A DNA stretch of 64,000 nt from Atriophallophorus winterbourni (GCA_013407085.1 JACCGJ010023832.1:1-64000); one strand, 5' to 3'; counted from the first letter of the stretch, positions 1-10,266 are shown. Notes: a model not told the origin generated them from the sequence alone. Made by a program: numbers and translations.

Positions 1-447
1 AGAAATTTTTTTAAAATACGAAATCATCGTTTGTAATGATCCTGACATACTCCTGTTTTGTGCTTTATTGTACTTCGCTGAAATAAAATAACTTAAATTT
101 GAAAAAAAATGTACAGATACAGACCCTCAAAATCTGTTGGTTTAAGGAGCGTGGATACTAAATGCTGTCGAGGTGAGTTGAAGGGGCATTTGTTATACCC
201 CCGTGAGGGTTGTTTAGAATAACAATACATAAAAACTTCGAAAGCTACATCTAGTATGGGGTAACATACTATATGATAGACATATTACAAACGAAAAATC
301 GGACGATTTTCAAATATCATTCAACAAACTAATTGTTAGATATTTTCCACATTTGTATGATGTTGATCATGGATGCAGTTCGAGATGGCATGATTTAGTC
401 ATGCTGCAGAGGTGTACGAATGAATAAACATTCGCTGCCATATAGAT
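1..447. other. No gene seen (left edge)
   Basis: AT-rich with no convincing reading frame. The part around 130-200 is the most divergent from its partner (39920-39960), with several small insertions and deletions that shift the offset from 39794 to 39770. Confidence 0.6.
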
Positions 448-615
448 TATTCGGTTGTTCGGCGCAATCCGCGTTCAGCATCCTATAGCTGTATCTCCTT
501 CTTCGGTGTGAACAATTTACGCTTTACACTAATCTCTATATTAGGCGGCCATGTTGATATTTTCCTACCTCCAATGTTCGTTTCAAAGATCTCATTTACC
601 TCATTTGCAAACGTC
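448..615 (-). mobile_element. RTE retrotransposon scrap, C-terminal region
   Basis: The plus strand resembles the better preserved RTE copy at about 46990-47160 over the stretch encoding its C-terminal, arginine-rich end. Shared blocks include the GTTCAGCA...AGCTGTAT segment and the ACGCTTTACAC block. Heavily mutated, no open frame. It is separate from the element that ends at 857, because it lies beyond that element's 3' end. Confidence 0.45.
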
Positions 616-856
616 TAAAAACCTTAATTTCAGGGTATCTAATTTTTGAATTTCTGATTTTAACTCTATATTGAAAATACTAAACCTGAATAATTAAACG
701 TGACATATCTATGCGTCTGGAGGAAAGACTTTTACCGCATCGCTTGTATCACGATACTTTCAAATTATATTCCAGATATCATCCAAAACTTAATCCTTCG
801 GTAAAATATCTCGAACTATATCATGTCGCTTAAATGCAGGGGAATATGAAATTCCG
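616..856. other. No gene seen
   Basis: AT-rich spacer conserved in the right copy (40386-40626); nothing recognisable. Confidence 0.5.
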
Positions 857-980
857 GGTGTTGTTGCACTCAGTTGGTCAATGTTGACCATGTACATCAC
901 ATCGCATGAATTTCATGTTTTGCAACTTTTTGAATGACTAAACAGTCCGATTCGGGAGGAACAATCTCTCCCGCAGTGCT

Positions 981-1854
981 TCAACGATAGTCAGAACCAA
1001 AATATGTGAAATGATGTACTGGTTCAAGCTGACAGTTTCCAACAGTGATGATTGATGGCGATACAGTCCATTGAACAAGGACTTTGGTCTTGCTCATGCT
1101 GATTGTTAGACCACAGTATTTGCATGCCGACAAAAAGCAGTCCATTAGGGACTGCAGGTTTTCTAGGGAGTGAGCAATAAAGGCTGCATCGTCGGCAAAC
1201 AGCAGGTCAGGGATTATCATATTCTGTACTTCGGTTTGTGCTCTCAACCGGTTCAGGTTGAAAAGCTTACCATCACTCAGCGTGCGTATGTAAATGCCTT
1301 CTGTTCTGGTCATAAAAGCGTGCTTCAAAAGCAGAGCAAAGAAAATGCCGAACAGCGTGGGAGCAAGAACACACCCTTGTTTGACGCCTCGGCGAATTTC
1401 AAAGGCTTCTATACTGCAACCGTTAAAATGGACTGAGCCTTTCATGCCTGAGTGGGACAAAATAACCAGTCGGGGCAGCCTTGGGAGGCAGCATTTTAAA
1501 AAGACCCTACCTGCTGACGTAGTCGAATGCCTTCGTTAAATCAATAAAAACAGCGTATAATGGCATACGCTGTTCCCGACACTTTTCTTGAAGTTGTCTC
1601 AGGGAGAAGATAATGTCAACGGTTGATCTTCGCTTGCGGAAGCCACATTGAGATTCGGAGTAAATTCTATGAGCTAAAACTTGCAGCCGGATCTGTAAGA
1701 CTTTAGCAAACAATTTGCCTACAACATTCAGAAGGGAGATTCTTCTATAATTGTTGCAGTCGCGTGTGTTACTCTTATTCTTAAAAAGCGTGATGATCTT
1801 TGTGTCTCGCATCTCTTGTGGGACACCCCCCTCCTGCCTGCACCGAAGAATCAA
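981..1854 (-). pseudogene. RTE reverse transcriptase, broken
   Basis: Two reading frames on the minus strand. 1854-1507 carries the fingers and motif A: NYRRISLLNVVGKLF, CGFRKRRSTVD and FIDLTKAFD. 1460-981 carries RGVKQGCVLAPTLFGIFF (motif B) and LFADDAAF (motif C). Both catalytic Asp sites, in FIDLTKAFD and FADD, are present. Between the frames, near 1480-1506, a short deletion and frameshift separate them. No endonuclease, no C-terminal zinc finger, no usable start. RTE enzymes copy their RNA onto nicked target DNA; this copy cannot. Confidence 0.88.
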
Positions 1855-1963
1855 ATGGTGAAGAGGCTGTAATAATGCTGTTTTACCGCATTCGGTGAAC
1901 TCAGGTGGAATTCCGTCGTCACCAGGGGATTTCCCATTCGCTAAGCGATCGATTGCCTTATTG

Positions 1964-1981
1964 CCCCGAGAGTAGTCGGGG
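1964..1981. repeat. Short perfect inverted repeat at the broken 5' end of the RTE fragment
   Basis: CCCCGA (1964-1969) and TCGGGG (1976-1981) flank a 6-base loop. The better RTE copy has an unrelated sequence at this spot (about 48590-48620), while its right-hand neighbours match. A local template switch could have written one arm from the other. Present in both long copies (41734-41751). Confidence 0.55.
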
Positions 1982-2066
1982 TATCTAGATATTCGGGTAG
2001 CAATATATTAAAATACAACACGATGTATCATGAGAATTACTATGGATCTGATAATTTCGGTACACA

Positions 2067-2650
2067 GTGAATCAGCCATGCAATGATGTTAGCGTTAGTT
2101 TGATTTGGACTTTATATGTGAGGTGCATTACTGGTACCATTAGGTTGGTCAACGTTCATGCATCGGCGCTCTCTGCGACGCCTGCTGAAAAAAACGCTTT
2201 TTATCATAACCTCACAACCGTCCTAAAAATCGTGCCACAGAAAACTGTGTAGTGTTATTGGGTGATTTTAATGCCAGATTTTTACGAGTCTTGGCGAATC
2301 TGTCCCAAAAGCATTGGTTTAGGTAAAACCAATAAAAACGGACGAGGCGTTTTAGAAATGTGCACACACAGCAGTTCTTGTGTCAGTAACACAATCTTTT
2401 AAACAGAACCACAGTATGAAGTATCTTCGAAACATCCTTGCTTTAAGCATTGGCATCAGCTTGACCATTTTTTTATAAACGCAATAATATAGGAAGCGTG
2501 CTCCTAACCAGATCATATCAAATCGCAGACTGCGACACTGATCATTCACTGGTCTGTGCAAAAATAAAGCTTCGCCACATAAGATTTCATCGCTTTCAAT
2601 TATGTGCTAAGCCTAGGATAGACGCCACTCGCATGTGCAAACCTAATATA
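2067..2650 (+). pseudogene. RTE apurinic-type endonuclease domain, broken
   Basis: Frames shift but the family features can be read: LVNVHASALSATPAEKNAFY in 2150-2215, then in another frame VLLGDFNARF near 2250-2280 (the GDFN active-site motif), then RSYQIADCDTDHSLVCAKI near 2510-2565, holding the terminal SDH-like DH. This endonuclease normally nicks the target to prime reverse transcription. At least two frameshifts and a stop after 2250 inactivate it. Confidence 0.82.
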
Positions 2651-2859
2651 AATGCGTGATTCGAAAAAGCCTTTATAGACAAAATTAACAAGACTGCCCC
2701 ACGAGAATCTGCTTCAGAAAACTGAGAATTGATAAAATGCTGCACATGAGGAATCGCACTTACTACATTGGGTCCGAAGAAAGCTCGAACGAGCTACCAG
2801 TTCGAAGCAAAGGCTTCTAAGAAACGCTTAGCATTTATGGGCTCAAAGGTTTGCCAACA

Positions 2860-3716
2860 AATAAAAAGTAACGACTTTTAAAAGCAGCTAGAAATAAGGT
2901 CCAGCAGACTGCAAGGCGATTTGCAAACGACTATTGGACTAAAATCAGCCGAAATACCCAAAACGATGCGGATACCGGAAATTGTCACGATATGTGTAAT
3001 GGGATCAAATGAACCATTGGCCCAAACAAACTTGAAACGACTCTCATTATATCTGTATCTGGTAACCCGATTGTCGACAAAACTCAACAGATGAAAAGAT
3101 TGGCTGAGCAATTCTGATCTCTCTACTTCAGGGACTGTACGGTTCTACCGCTTGCACTTGAAAATTTGGAGCGGTTGCCAACCTTTAAATAACTAAATAC
3201 CCCTCCTCTTGATTTACTTAATAAGGCAATCGGCCGCTTAGCAAATAGGAATGTCCCTGAGACGACGGAATTTCACCAGATCTCATGAAATGCGGTAGAG
3301 CAGCATTGTTACAACCTCTTTACCATTTTGCTTCTTCTGTGCTGGCAGAAGCATGGTGTCCCACAAGTGATGCGAGACACAAAGATCATCACGCTATTTA
3401 AGAATAAGGGTGACAGTGGCTACTGCAACAATTACAGAGGAATCACCATTATGGATGTTGTAGGCAAATTGTTTGCTTAAGTCTTACGGTTACGGCTACA
3501 AGTTTTAAATCATAGAATTTACTGAAAATCTCAATGTGGCTTCCGCAAGCAAAGATCAACCGTCAAAATGATCGTCTCCTTCAGACAGAAGAGTGTCGGG
3601 GACAGCGTATGCCATTATACGCTGTTTTTATTGATTTAACTAAGAAATTCGACTACCTAAGCATGGAGAGTCTTTTCAAAATGCTTGATCTGATGATAGC
3701 AGGATGGAAAGAATGA
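2860..3716 (+). pseudogene. RTE linker and reverse transcriptase N-terminal part, broken
   Basis: The linker around 3060-3120 reads KTQQMKRLAEQF. The RT fingers at about 3355-3480 read MRDTKIITLF and YRGITIMDVVGKLF, and the CGFRKQRSTV block lies near 3535-3570. Motif A survives as FIDLTKKFD (KAFD to KKFD) at about 3630-3655. The frame ends at KMLDLMIAG, then jumps to sequence that in a complete element lies about 700 bp further on (WMDRVTNAEVL region), so motifs B and C are gone. Confidence 0.82.
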
Positions 3717-3789
3717 ATAACGGTGAAGTGCTTTCAATAGCTGGTCTACAGAGCATGTTCACTTGCCGCTGTGACAGAGCCGCCTGCGA

Positions 3790-4068
3790 TTGCTTGATCA
3801 TATTCTGAAAGTTCTACTCTATGCTGAGTTGCAATTAAGAAGTCGACCGTTAAGCAGACCGCACTTGCGTTACAAAGACGTTTTTAGAAAAGATATGAAA
3901 GCCATTGGCATTTATATTGCGAGCTGGAAAGAACTTGCTGGTGACCGATTACTTTGGATGCACTGTGTAAAGTGTCCACTGCAAGCTGGGGATGAGCAGA
4001 TACAGGTATTGGCAGTTGAACACAGATTGTCTTGGGCCTCGAAATCGCTGTTGCTTAAATCCCGATGA
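3790..4068 (+). pseudogene. RTE C-terminal region, truncated
   Basis: The reading frame contains LYAELQLRSRPLSRPHLRYK and KDMKAIGIYIASWKELAGDR, closely matching the C-terminal part of the better copy (GELQLGSRPLGRPHLRYKDV, DMKALDIDPASWEELALDRS). It ends before the arginine-rich stretch and the zinc finger. TTG is the only nearby start, so this is a remnant and not a gene. Confidence 0.85.
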
Positions 4069-4079
4069 TCGGCACTCAG

Positions 4080-4430
4080 TGTTCTCAGCACTGGTGGGGA
4101 GCTGTGTAGCAGACTATTGTCTCAGATATAATAAGACTGACATGCAGCAAACAACGACACTGCCTCTGTACTCCATTCCATTCTTTTTGTTTCCGTTTCA
4201 ACCGATGCACAGAACAGCACCATTGTTCTGCAAAGATAAGATTCGGCATACCAGTGTTGTTCTATGAGCCAAGACATAGGGGTTCGAAAGCAAAGTCAAC
4301 GCTAGGAGCCGTTATCAGCAATCACCACTAGGGCCGTAACCGAAATATCACGCCGCCGGAGTGTAACTGACGCCTAACAATAGAGTTCTGACTATTTTTG
4401 AAAGAGCATCTGGAGAGATTGTTCATCCCG
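4080..4430. other. Foreign segment inside the plus-strand RTE, unidentified
   Basis: Not matched by the better RTE copy, yet flanked by RTE C-terminal sequence and RTE 3' end. The left copy has lost 168 bp that the right copy keeps (43895-44062); the deletion joint shares only TC. No frame or known family recognised. A GGTTCGAAA string at 4281 recalls a tRNA B box but has no matching A box. Confidence 0.5.
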
Positions 4431-4530
4431 AATTGAACTGTTTATTCATTCAAAAAGCTGTAATACATAAAAAACATCATGCGATTGTGATGTACATCCA
4501 CGGTCGACATCGACCGAAGGAGGCCAACTA

Positions 4531-5082
4531 CAAGTTTTATTTTTATTTTTACCCATTCACTAAAATGGATGTTAGGAGACGTTTACAAATTTTTATTCAT
4601 GAACAAATAGGGTGCCATCACGGTTCTGTTAAATTTCGTGAGCGGCGATTGAAATTTGTGTTGTACCTAACGTATTTACCATGTGGATATATAATTGTCG
4701 GCTCAAGGATTGTTGTACTCAGTTCCTCTAATTACAAGTATTTGTATTAGTCATGTTTTAGCAAGCTTCATTTATTGAAATCATAATTGTGACGGTCTAG
4801 TAAACGAAATTCCATTATGACTTATATACTTTGAATCATATGTTGACCTACCATCAATATTTTGATTTTTGTATTGGACTGAATTTAAAAACATATTTAT
4901 AAGCAACGATTATCTATAACCAAAAATAAAACAATTCCAGGGTATTTCATTCAACGATAAACTCGTTTTATAACATACGAGCAAAACAATTTAATCAATC
5001 TCGAAACGCTGCACAGAAAGACATCGTAAATGCTTCTACCTGTACGAAAATCGACGTGACTAAATATTTAATGGGGTAAGAC
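4531..5082. other. No gene seen
   Basis: AT-rich. A frame running 4433-4750 begins inside the RTE 3' end at a TTG and has no recognisable domain, so I do not call it. Confidence 0.5.
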
Positions 5083-5142
5083 CATAACCATGAAGTAAAA
5101 TGTTCATTTGCATGCATTTTTCATCACACACGTCACGAACGG

Positions 5143-5166
5143 TTTCGAAATGTTTGCACTCATCAG
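5143..5166 (-). ncRNA. Candidate hammerhead-like ribozyme core (inverted monomer)
   Basis: On the minus strand, CTGATGA (5166-5160) is followed 13 bases later by GAAA (5146-5143). Both invariant blocks are intact. Stem II is weak here (G-C plus a wobble). Stems I and III were not convincingly found, so activity is doubtful. Confidence 0.3.
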
Positions 5167-5312
5167 GTAGGAACTGTATACATCTGTTTGGACACATGTG
5201 ATGTAACAGATTGGTCGTACCGGCCTTATCCAACAGTGGCATACAAGCGCTACTAGTTTACCATTCTTCCACTGTTTCAAGCGCATGCAGATCCTGAACT
5301 TACTGTACATAC

Positions 5313-5337
5313 CTGATGAGTGCAAATAGCAACGAAA
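5313..5337 (+). ncRNA. Candidate hammerhead-like ribozyme core (monomer 2)
   Basis: CTGATGA at 5313-5319 and GAAA at 5334-5337 enclose GTGCAAATAGCAAC, which can fold as stem II (GTGC with GC-A-AC, one bulged A). The AAATAG loop and its flanks look like my memory of the Schistosoma Sm-alpha hammerhead (CTGATGAGTC...AAATAGGACGAAAC). An upstream GGTC near 5213 could supply the cleavage strand, but with only a 3-bp stem I. In the right copy GAAA is GCAA (45273-45276). Confidence 0.38.
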
Positions 5338-5545
5338 CCGGTCTTAAGGTGTGTAATGGGAATGTATGCAGATGAATATTCGGGTTCATGGCTATGCCTA
5401 TAACCTCATTAAACATGTGTTTGGACACATGTGATTAAACAAGTTGGTCATATCAACCTTATTCAACAAAGGCATACAAACGCAACTTGTTTACCATTTC
5501 TCCACAGTTTCAAGTGCATGCGGATCCTGATCTTACTGTTCCTAC

Positions 5546-5569
5546 CTGCTGAGTGCAAACAACACGAAA
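5546..5569 (+). ncRNA. Candidate hammerhead-like ribozyme core (monomer 3)
   Basis: CTGCTGA at 5546-5552 (one change from CTGANGA) and GAAA at 5566-5569, with GTG...CAC able to form a 3-bp stem II around the loop CAAACAA. The core change would be expected to abolish cleavage. Confidence 0.3.
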
Positions 5570-5600
5570 GTGGTCGTGGTGTCTGTGATGAAGATGCATG

Positions 5601-6830
5601 AAATTGTATATTTTGGTTAGTTTATATTGTTCAGCGTTTCCTACTGCATTCATTTACCATTGATTACACAAATGTATTGTAAATCATATTGCCAATAAAA
5701 TTTATTTACTTTCTACGAGAAACTGCCGCGTGTTTATTTTTTATAATAAAACACGCATCAAGATAAATATCGCCCTGTAAATCAATACAAGAGATTACTT
5801 GAATACGGCGTGTTTGCTTATCACGTTGCTCAAGACACATTTGGGAAAACTGTCTCTGTTAGTAATCCTCCGTATACACATTTTTATACGGAAGATTAAT
5901 TGCGATTTTTATCTACTTCGATTGAAGGTGGCAATGTTCCACTGTATGGAAAATTGCCATGACGGATCAGTAAGTGTACCGCTGGATGATGTCATAATTT
6001 TGAAATCATTACGAGAAAACGAGTTTAAATATAAATATACGTTTAATCACAATGAACTTCTAATTCTGTGGTAGCATTTAGTGAAGCATCGACTAGTTAA
6101 ACTGTTTGATGAGCGCTGAAAGAAACTTATGACATCCGGTATAAGGAATTCCATACCTACAGAATTTCCTTTAAATTGACAATCGTCAAATTGACGTGTG
6201 ACAATCTCTGTATTGATCATTTTTTAGCCCAGGGATTCCATTCCCGTCTCAGTGAGTCTTACAACATAATGGGTTTAACATTAGTCTTCAGGATGTTATT
6301 TATACAACAGCCATTGTTTTTTTTAAAAAAGCTTAATCCATTATTGCGCTTCCTTTTCTTCTCGAATAAATAAAGTCACTTTCTCGAGAATCACATGGAA
6401 AAAATATTACCAAGCGGTGGGAGTATCGCCAGCATTTAATCCGTTTACTTTATAAATTTCTCCGTTCCAACAAAGACAGGCGATCAGAACGTGAACATGT
6501 ATGTCTATGGGGTCCGAAACGAATAACTCTCTTATTCAGAAATCGATTATTTGTTTCGGGGTGATCACCTGTGAATTAAGATATAAATTATCGGAATTTA
6601 CCATAATAATGTTCGTTCCATTACAAAATGCGTGACAAACGGTGAGAACTTTTTTTTCAAATTTCTATTATACAATTTATGGGATGATATTAGACAATAC
6701 TTTCAAGTTTGTTGCAATTCCCAAGCTCTGCTGAACACATTATGTTGAACTCGGTTTCATCTGAGTTTGCTGTAAATACTCAATCTATTAATCGCATTAT
6801 ACACGCGCATAAATTATCAGAGTAAACCTA
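5601..6830. other. No firm gene; small hairpin; empty insertion site
   Basis: An 8-bp hairpin pairs GCGTGTTT (5728-5735) with AAACACGC (5749-5756) and is conserved at 45667-45695. A frame at 5799-6074 (about 91 codons) is kept in both long copies but has no recognisable domain. Near 6790-6800 the intact TCGCATTAT is the empty site for the RTE that sits at 46832-48637 in the right copy. Confidence 0.5.
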
Positions 6831-7557
6831 TTTTAGTATGCCGTATAAGCTATATCCCTGCATTTCAGCCAGAGTTGGAATAGAGTTATTACAGACATGG
6901 TGGTCTACTAATTATGCCGAATCTGAAAACAAGATTTGTGGAGAACAGTCGAGATTGCGCTCAGCTTTTCATGCCGAAAGTGTTCTTCCTCCATTCCCGT
7001 ATAGTTGGAAATTTCGCGAACCTAATTAAATTACTAAACTCAATAAATGTGCGTTGCTGAATAAAAATACAAAATTGAGTCGTCGCGATTTATACTAGGC
7101 CGAAGAATGCTTCCAGAAATTGCTTAATCATAAATGTGAAAAAAACTCACTAGTATTAGTTTGAACTATATGTAGCAAAGGTTTAAGCAGTCAATAATAA
7201 AATTGATGTAAATTGGTAGTAATCAATTGAAAACCCACAGAAAAGTAAGTCAACATAGGGTAAGTGCCCCACGCGAGTTTTCCACAATTTCACCACTAGC
7301 AATTGCATACGCTATTTTTTGCAATTCAAACGTTTACTTTGAGGTATTTATCATTAATGTGATCTAATTAAAAGAAATTCGTTAGACATGCATTGATTTA
7401 AGTTTAATGATTTATTACATATTAGGGATTTTAATTAAACATAATGCGTCTGTGATGTACATGCCTGTTTTAAATCAACCGAAAAGGTTAATGCGAATTT
7501 GAATTTTGAATGTAAATCGCATGGAGAGATATTCACAATCAATCAGTTAGATCAGTT
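6831..7557. other. No gene seen
   Basis: AT-rich spacer, closely matched by 48670-49396 in the right copy. Confidence 0.5.
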
Positions 7558-7602
7558 CTGGTTAACGTTTTGCTTATGACACAAAAGCTTCGTCAGACCA
7601 AG
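7558..7602 (-). ncRNA. Degenerate hammerhead-like motif at a Penelope-like end
   Basis: On the minus strand TTGGT-CTGACGA, then a hairpin, then AAAACGTTA-ACCAG. TTGGT can pair with ACCAG (stem I, 5 bp with one wobble); AACGTT is a self-complementary short stem III; the segment between can form stem II GCTTTTG/CA(T)AAGC. The right copy (49397-49440) has the better 7-bp stem GCTTTTG-TGT-CAGAAGC. GAAA of the core reads AAAA, so cleavage is unlikely now. Penelope-like elements are known to carry short hammerheads. Confidence 0.4.
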
Positions 7603-8200
7603 TATGTGAGTAAAGACATTGAACGTAATTTTAAAGCACTTCATTCACCACCACTCATTGGTCTAACTGTTTCTTGAAATTATATTGATAACTTTAGAGT
7701 ATCAGTGTACGTAAAAAAATTGACTGAACCGATTTGCCTACTGGTCAAAAAACATAGTCCTGACAAAGCCTGTTGGTGAATGGCTTATTTTTGCAATAAA
7801 TTAGACATGGTTAAATACAGGCGAAATTATTTATTGCTTTGAAGCATCCGTGAGCGCGATTTTGAGTGATCAAGCTCATCACTTATGGAACTGCGAAGTT
7901 GGTGTTATCACAAATCAGTAAAACAACGGGGACCATTTGGACCGCATGATTGAAGAGTACTTCGTAAGCTGCAAAATCACCAGCATATAGTGATCACTAA
8001 TGCCGACAAACACACAGCAACGGTGATCGTAAATAAGAATGATTTTTACATTAGGTCCACCCAGTAAGAATTTTTAAAAGAGAGCACCATACAACATGGC
8101 CTTAAGCATGTCGACGGAGTGAACATTACGAAGTCTGGGTGACAAGCAATTAAAAAGGAGGTCGTATTTTGGGTTCTGCAATTGTAAAAGCATCTATAAA
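7558..8200 (+). mobile_element. Penelope-like retroelement fossil, N-terminal part
   Basis: Plus-strand reading (frame of base 7981) includes HIVITNADKHTATVIVNKND at about 7984-8043. This is the conserved D.DIVI..ADKG.ATVVM...DY block that precedes the reverse transcriptase core in Penelope-like elements. Upstream in the same tract is RNFKALHSPPLIGLTVS (about 7630-7675), and downstream STIQHGLKHVDGVNITKSG (about 8085-8140). At least three stops interrupt it, and I see no RT core or GIY-YIG domain. The same fossil lies at 49397-50000, where one of the stops is absent (SGWQAIKK). Confidence 0.6.
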
Positions 8201-9228
8201 GTTAAATATCTGTCTACGTACATTATTAATATTATTAATACAAGTAAACATTATCCCTGTTCTTGACGGTCTTTTAACCGTGCACCAGAGGGCACAACTC
8301 AGTTGTGTTGCTTACCAAATGTGTCCTATCGTCAAGACGCACCAGTAACTGACAGATAGTTTTTCCTTCTAATATAACGCAGGTTTGGACGCCTGGTTTA
8401 TTATTATACTCCCCTCTTCTGATATGCCTCTAACTTACAGTAAACACAATGCATCACTTTTCAATCTGCTATTATTTTGCGGATTGGTAATTTACACTTA
8501 TCACTTAGCTTTCCTAGGAAACATTTTAATAAAAGTATTATAAGATGCGTAAAGTAGATTCATAATGAACTAGTGTTCGCTTCATTTTCATCGCTGGAAA
8601 ATGGACGAAGTTATCAAACCGTTTTGGAAAAGAGAAAGGTTTTAGTAGGACGGTGTCTTTATAGTAGAATGTTTAGCATAATTAAGATATTATCTTTCTC
8701 TATACATTTTGCACCTAAATTCGTGACCATTATTACGCGATTAGTATCTTGCAAATATGCTAAGAGGTCTTGTAAAATCTCCGGATCAATGATCACAATT
8801 GTGTCAATGACGAAGTACCATAATATATCTTGCTGGATTCCTTCATTTATAAGGACAGTTTTGTAAATTGCTCCATATTAGTATTACCGATTACTGAAGT
8901 TAACATTAAACCAACTGCTAATCATTTATTGTGTTGACATTCTTGTCCATTACACAATGTGTTTTATGCTTCCCTAAGTTGACATTTTACTGAATGCTCA
9001 AACTCTTACGATTCGACAATGTGGCATCTAACTCGAGGGCTAATTCATGCACGTGTTTCATTTAACTGCGTGCTGAAGTCACTCCCGTCGAAGTTATCCA
9101 TGATCTTATCGTCTCAAATGGTTACTGACTCTATATGTGCTGCGAAGTCGTAAGCGTCCTGGACTACCGTGCAGGTAATCCAAGATAATGCCGGATGCAT
9201 TTAGACCAAATATCTCGTTAATACGTTC
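8201..9228. other. No gene seen
   Basis: AT-rich, matched by 50001-51097. The right copy carries about 40 extra bases near 50550-50590. 9229-9234 (GATGTT) is the empty target of the CR1 3' end found at 51104-51455. Confidence 0.5.
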
Positions 9229-9300
9229 GATGTTGATTCGAAACCTTCAACGAGAGTTCGAACGATGATGCTTTCTTGGTACATTTCAAATAGAATGTAG

Positions 9301-9323
9301 TATATATATATATATATATATAT
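9301..9323. repeat. (TA)n microsatellite
   Basis: 23 bases of alternating TA. The same locus in the right copy (51522-51561) is about 40 bases long. Confidence 0.97.
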
Positions 9324-10194
9324 CGCAATGCAATTATCATTATCTTTTAATACAAATATTGATAAATACTTATTACCCTATCGGCTCAGTAATATCTTAA
9401 TTACAAAGTCGTTCTTATTAATGGCTCAGGTTGGTCGATTTCGGGATAAGTTGTTTAACTATACTCGAACATGATGATAATTATATCCGTTCGACTAAAA
9501 ATCTTATTATAACCCATTGGCTTCTGCGTGAGATTTGTAGCCAATAAAAAGGTGATGCTTCTGTCATATTTTCATACTTTACCTGTGTTCGGGTCGAAAG
9601 TTAAGTCTAAAATGAAAGATCGTTAGGTTATTAATAGATATTATAGGCGTTTTAAAGTAATGTCTTATTCAATGATATATAAGCGGCATAGCATAAAACG
9701 CTAAGCATTAGGATTTTGTTGACACCTGGTCCAGGGTAATTTTCTTTGAATTTGGACACCATGACTTTGATGATACATCTGGTTTTTTGAACCTTTTACC
9801 ATCGACAATCAAAGAATCCCCAATGCATTAAAAATCGTCGTAACTACGAAGAATTCTATGATTTACTTTAGTAGTAATAATTATCACTCGGGGATAATCT
9901 ATCTCAACGCTTTCTTCTGAGTAACACATTCATGATTTTAGGCCACATAGTCAATAGAAACAGTTTTCGGTATTTTCATGCAGTGGTATGCATCACAAGC
10001 TCTTATTAAGCTTTACATGAAAAATGTTGTCTTGACGAAAGGTTTAACTGGAACCTTGAAAATCCGTTCTGGTTGTTTCACAGGTTAAATATTAAACAAC
10101 ATTAAACATAATCATGTGCTAACCTTCTATAAACTAAAAACATTTTCGGACTCTTAGATTTTAGTAAATGGAACAAAACGGTTGAATTGCTCGA
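9324..10194. other. No gene seen
   Basis: AT-rich, matched by 51562-52429. No recognisable frame. Confidence 0.5.
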
Positions 10195-10266
10195 GTCGGC
10201 GAACAAAATTACCTACCTACCGACTCAGACCGAGCTGTACCAATAAGTTTATCTCATGTACCGTCC

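Larger units (their letters stand above)
857..1996 (-). mobile_element. RTE-clade non-LTR retrotransposon fragment, internally deleted
   Basis: Minus-strand RTE sequence. The 3' end (left side) keeps the same 3' region as the better copy at 46832-48637, and the right end stops in the linker before the reverse transcriptase. Compared with that copy, about 640 bp coding the thumb and C-terminal region are missing: sequence matching 46975 joins directly to sequence matching about 47618 at a shared GAAC, near 990. The same deletion is in the right copy, so it predates the duplication. Confidence 0.9.
2050..4530 (+). mobile_element. RTE-clade retrotransposon, long but decayed, plus strand
   Basis: Endonuclease, linker, reverse transcriptase N-part, C-terminal region and 3' end appear in the right order. 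The terminal block at 4490-4528 (GTGATGTACATCC...GTCGACATCGA...GGCCAAC) matches the reverse complement of 46836-46870 at the 3' end of the better copy. The reverse transcriptase palm (motifs B and C) is deleted near 3715, and a foreign segment of roughly 350 bp sits at about 4080-4430. It lies head to head with the minus-strand RTE at 857-1996. Confidence 0.88.
5083..5600. repeat. 233-bp satellite: two direct monomers plus one inverted part-monomer
   Basis: The block starting GGACACATGTGAT at 5191 recurs at 5424, a period of 233 bp, with aligned segments GGTCGTACC/GGTCATATC, CATTCTTCCACTGTTTCAAG, GCATGC.GATCCTGA and CCTGATGAGTGCAAA. To the left, 5090-5180 carries the reverse complement of the monomer's second half. 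Degenerate monomers of the same family recur at 29527-29940. Each monomer holds a hammerhead-like core. Confidence 0.88.

Noticed and set aside
3691..3711. CTGATGA followed by GAAAG, a possible hammerhead core
   Set aside because: It falls inside the RTE coding sequence (LDLMIAGWKE) and has no pairing flanks; chance match.
4270..4300. GGGGTTCGAAAGC, like a tRNA B box, suggesting a tRNA or SINE
   Set aside because: No A box at the proper distance and no cloverleaf could be drawn.
5083..5600. Spaced repeats considered as a CRISPR array
   Set aside because: Monomers are 233 bp, divergent along their whole length and partly inverted; no short repeats with unique spacers.
5728..5756. Hairpin followed by AT-rich sequence, like a bacterial terminator
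   Set aside because: The context is eukaryotic repeat DNA with no adjacent gene; an 8-bp stem in AT-rich DNA is not informative.
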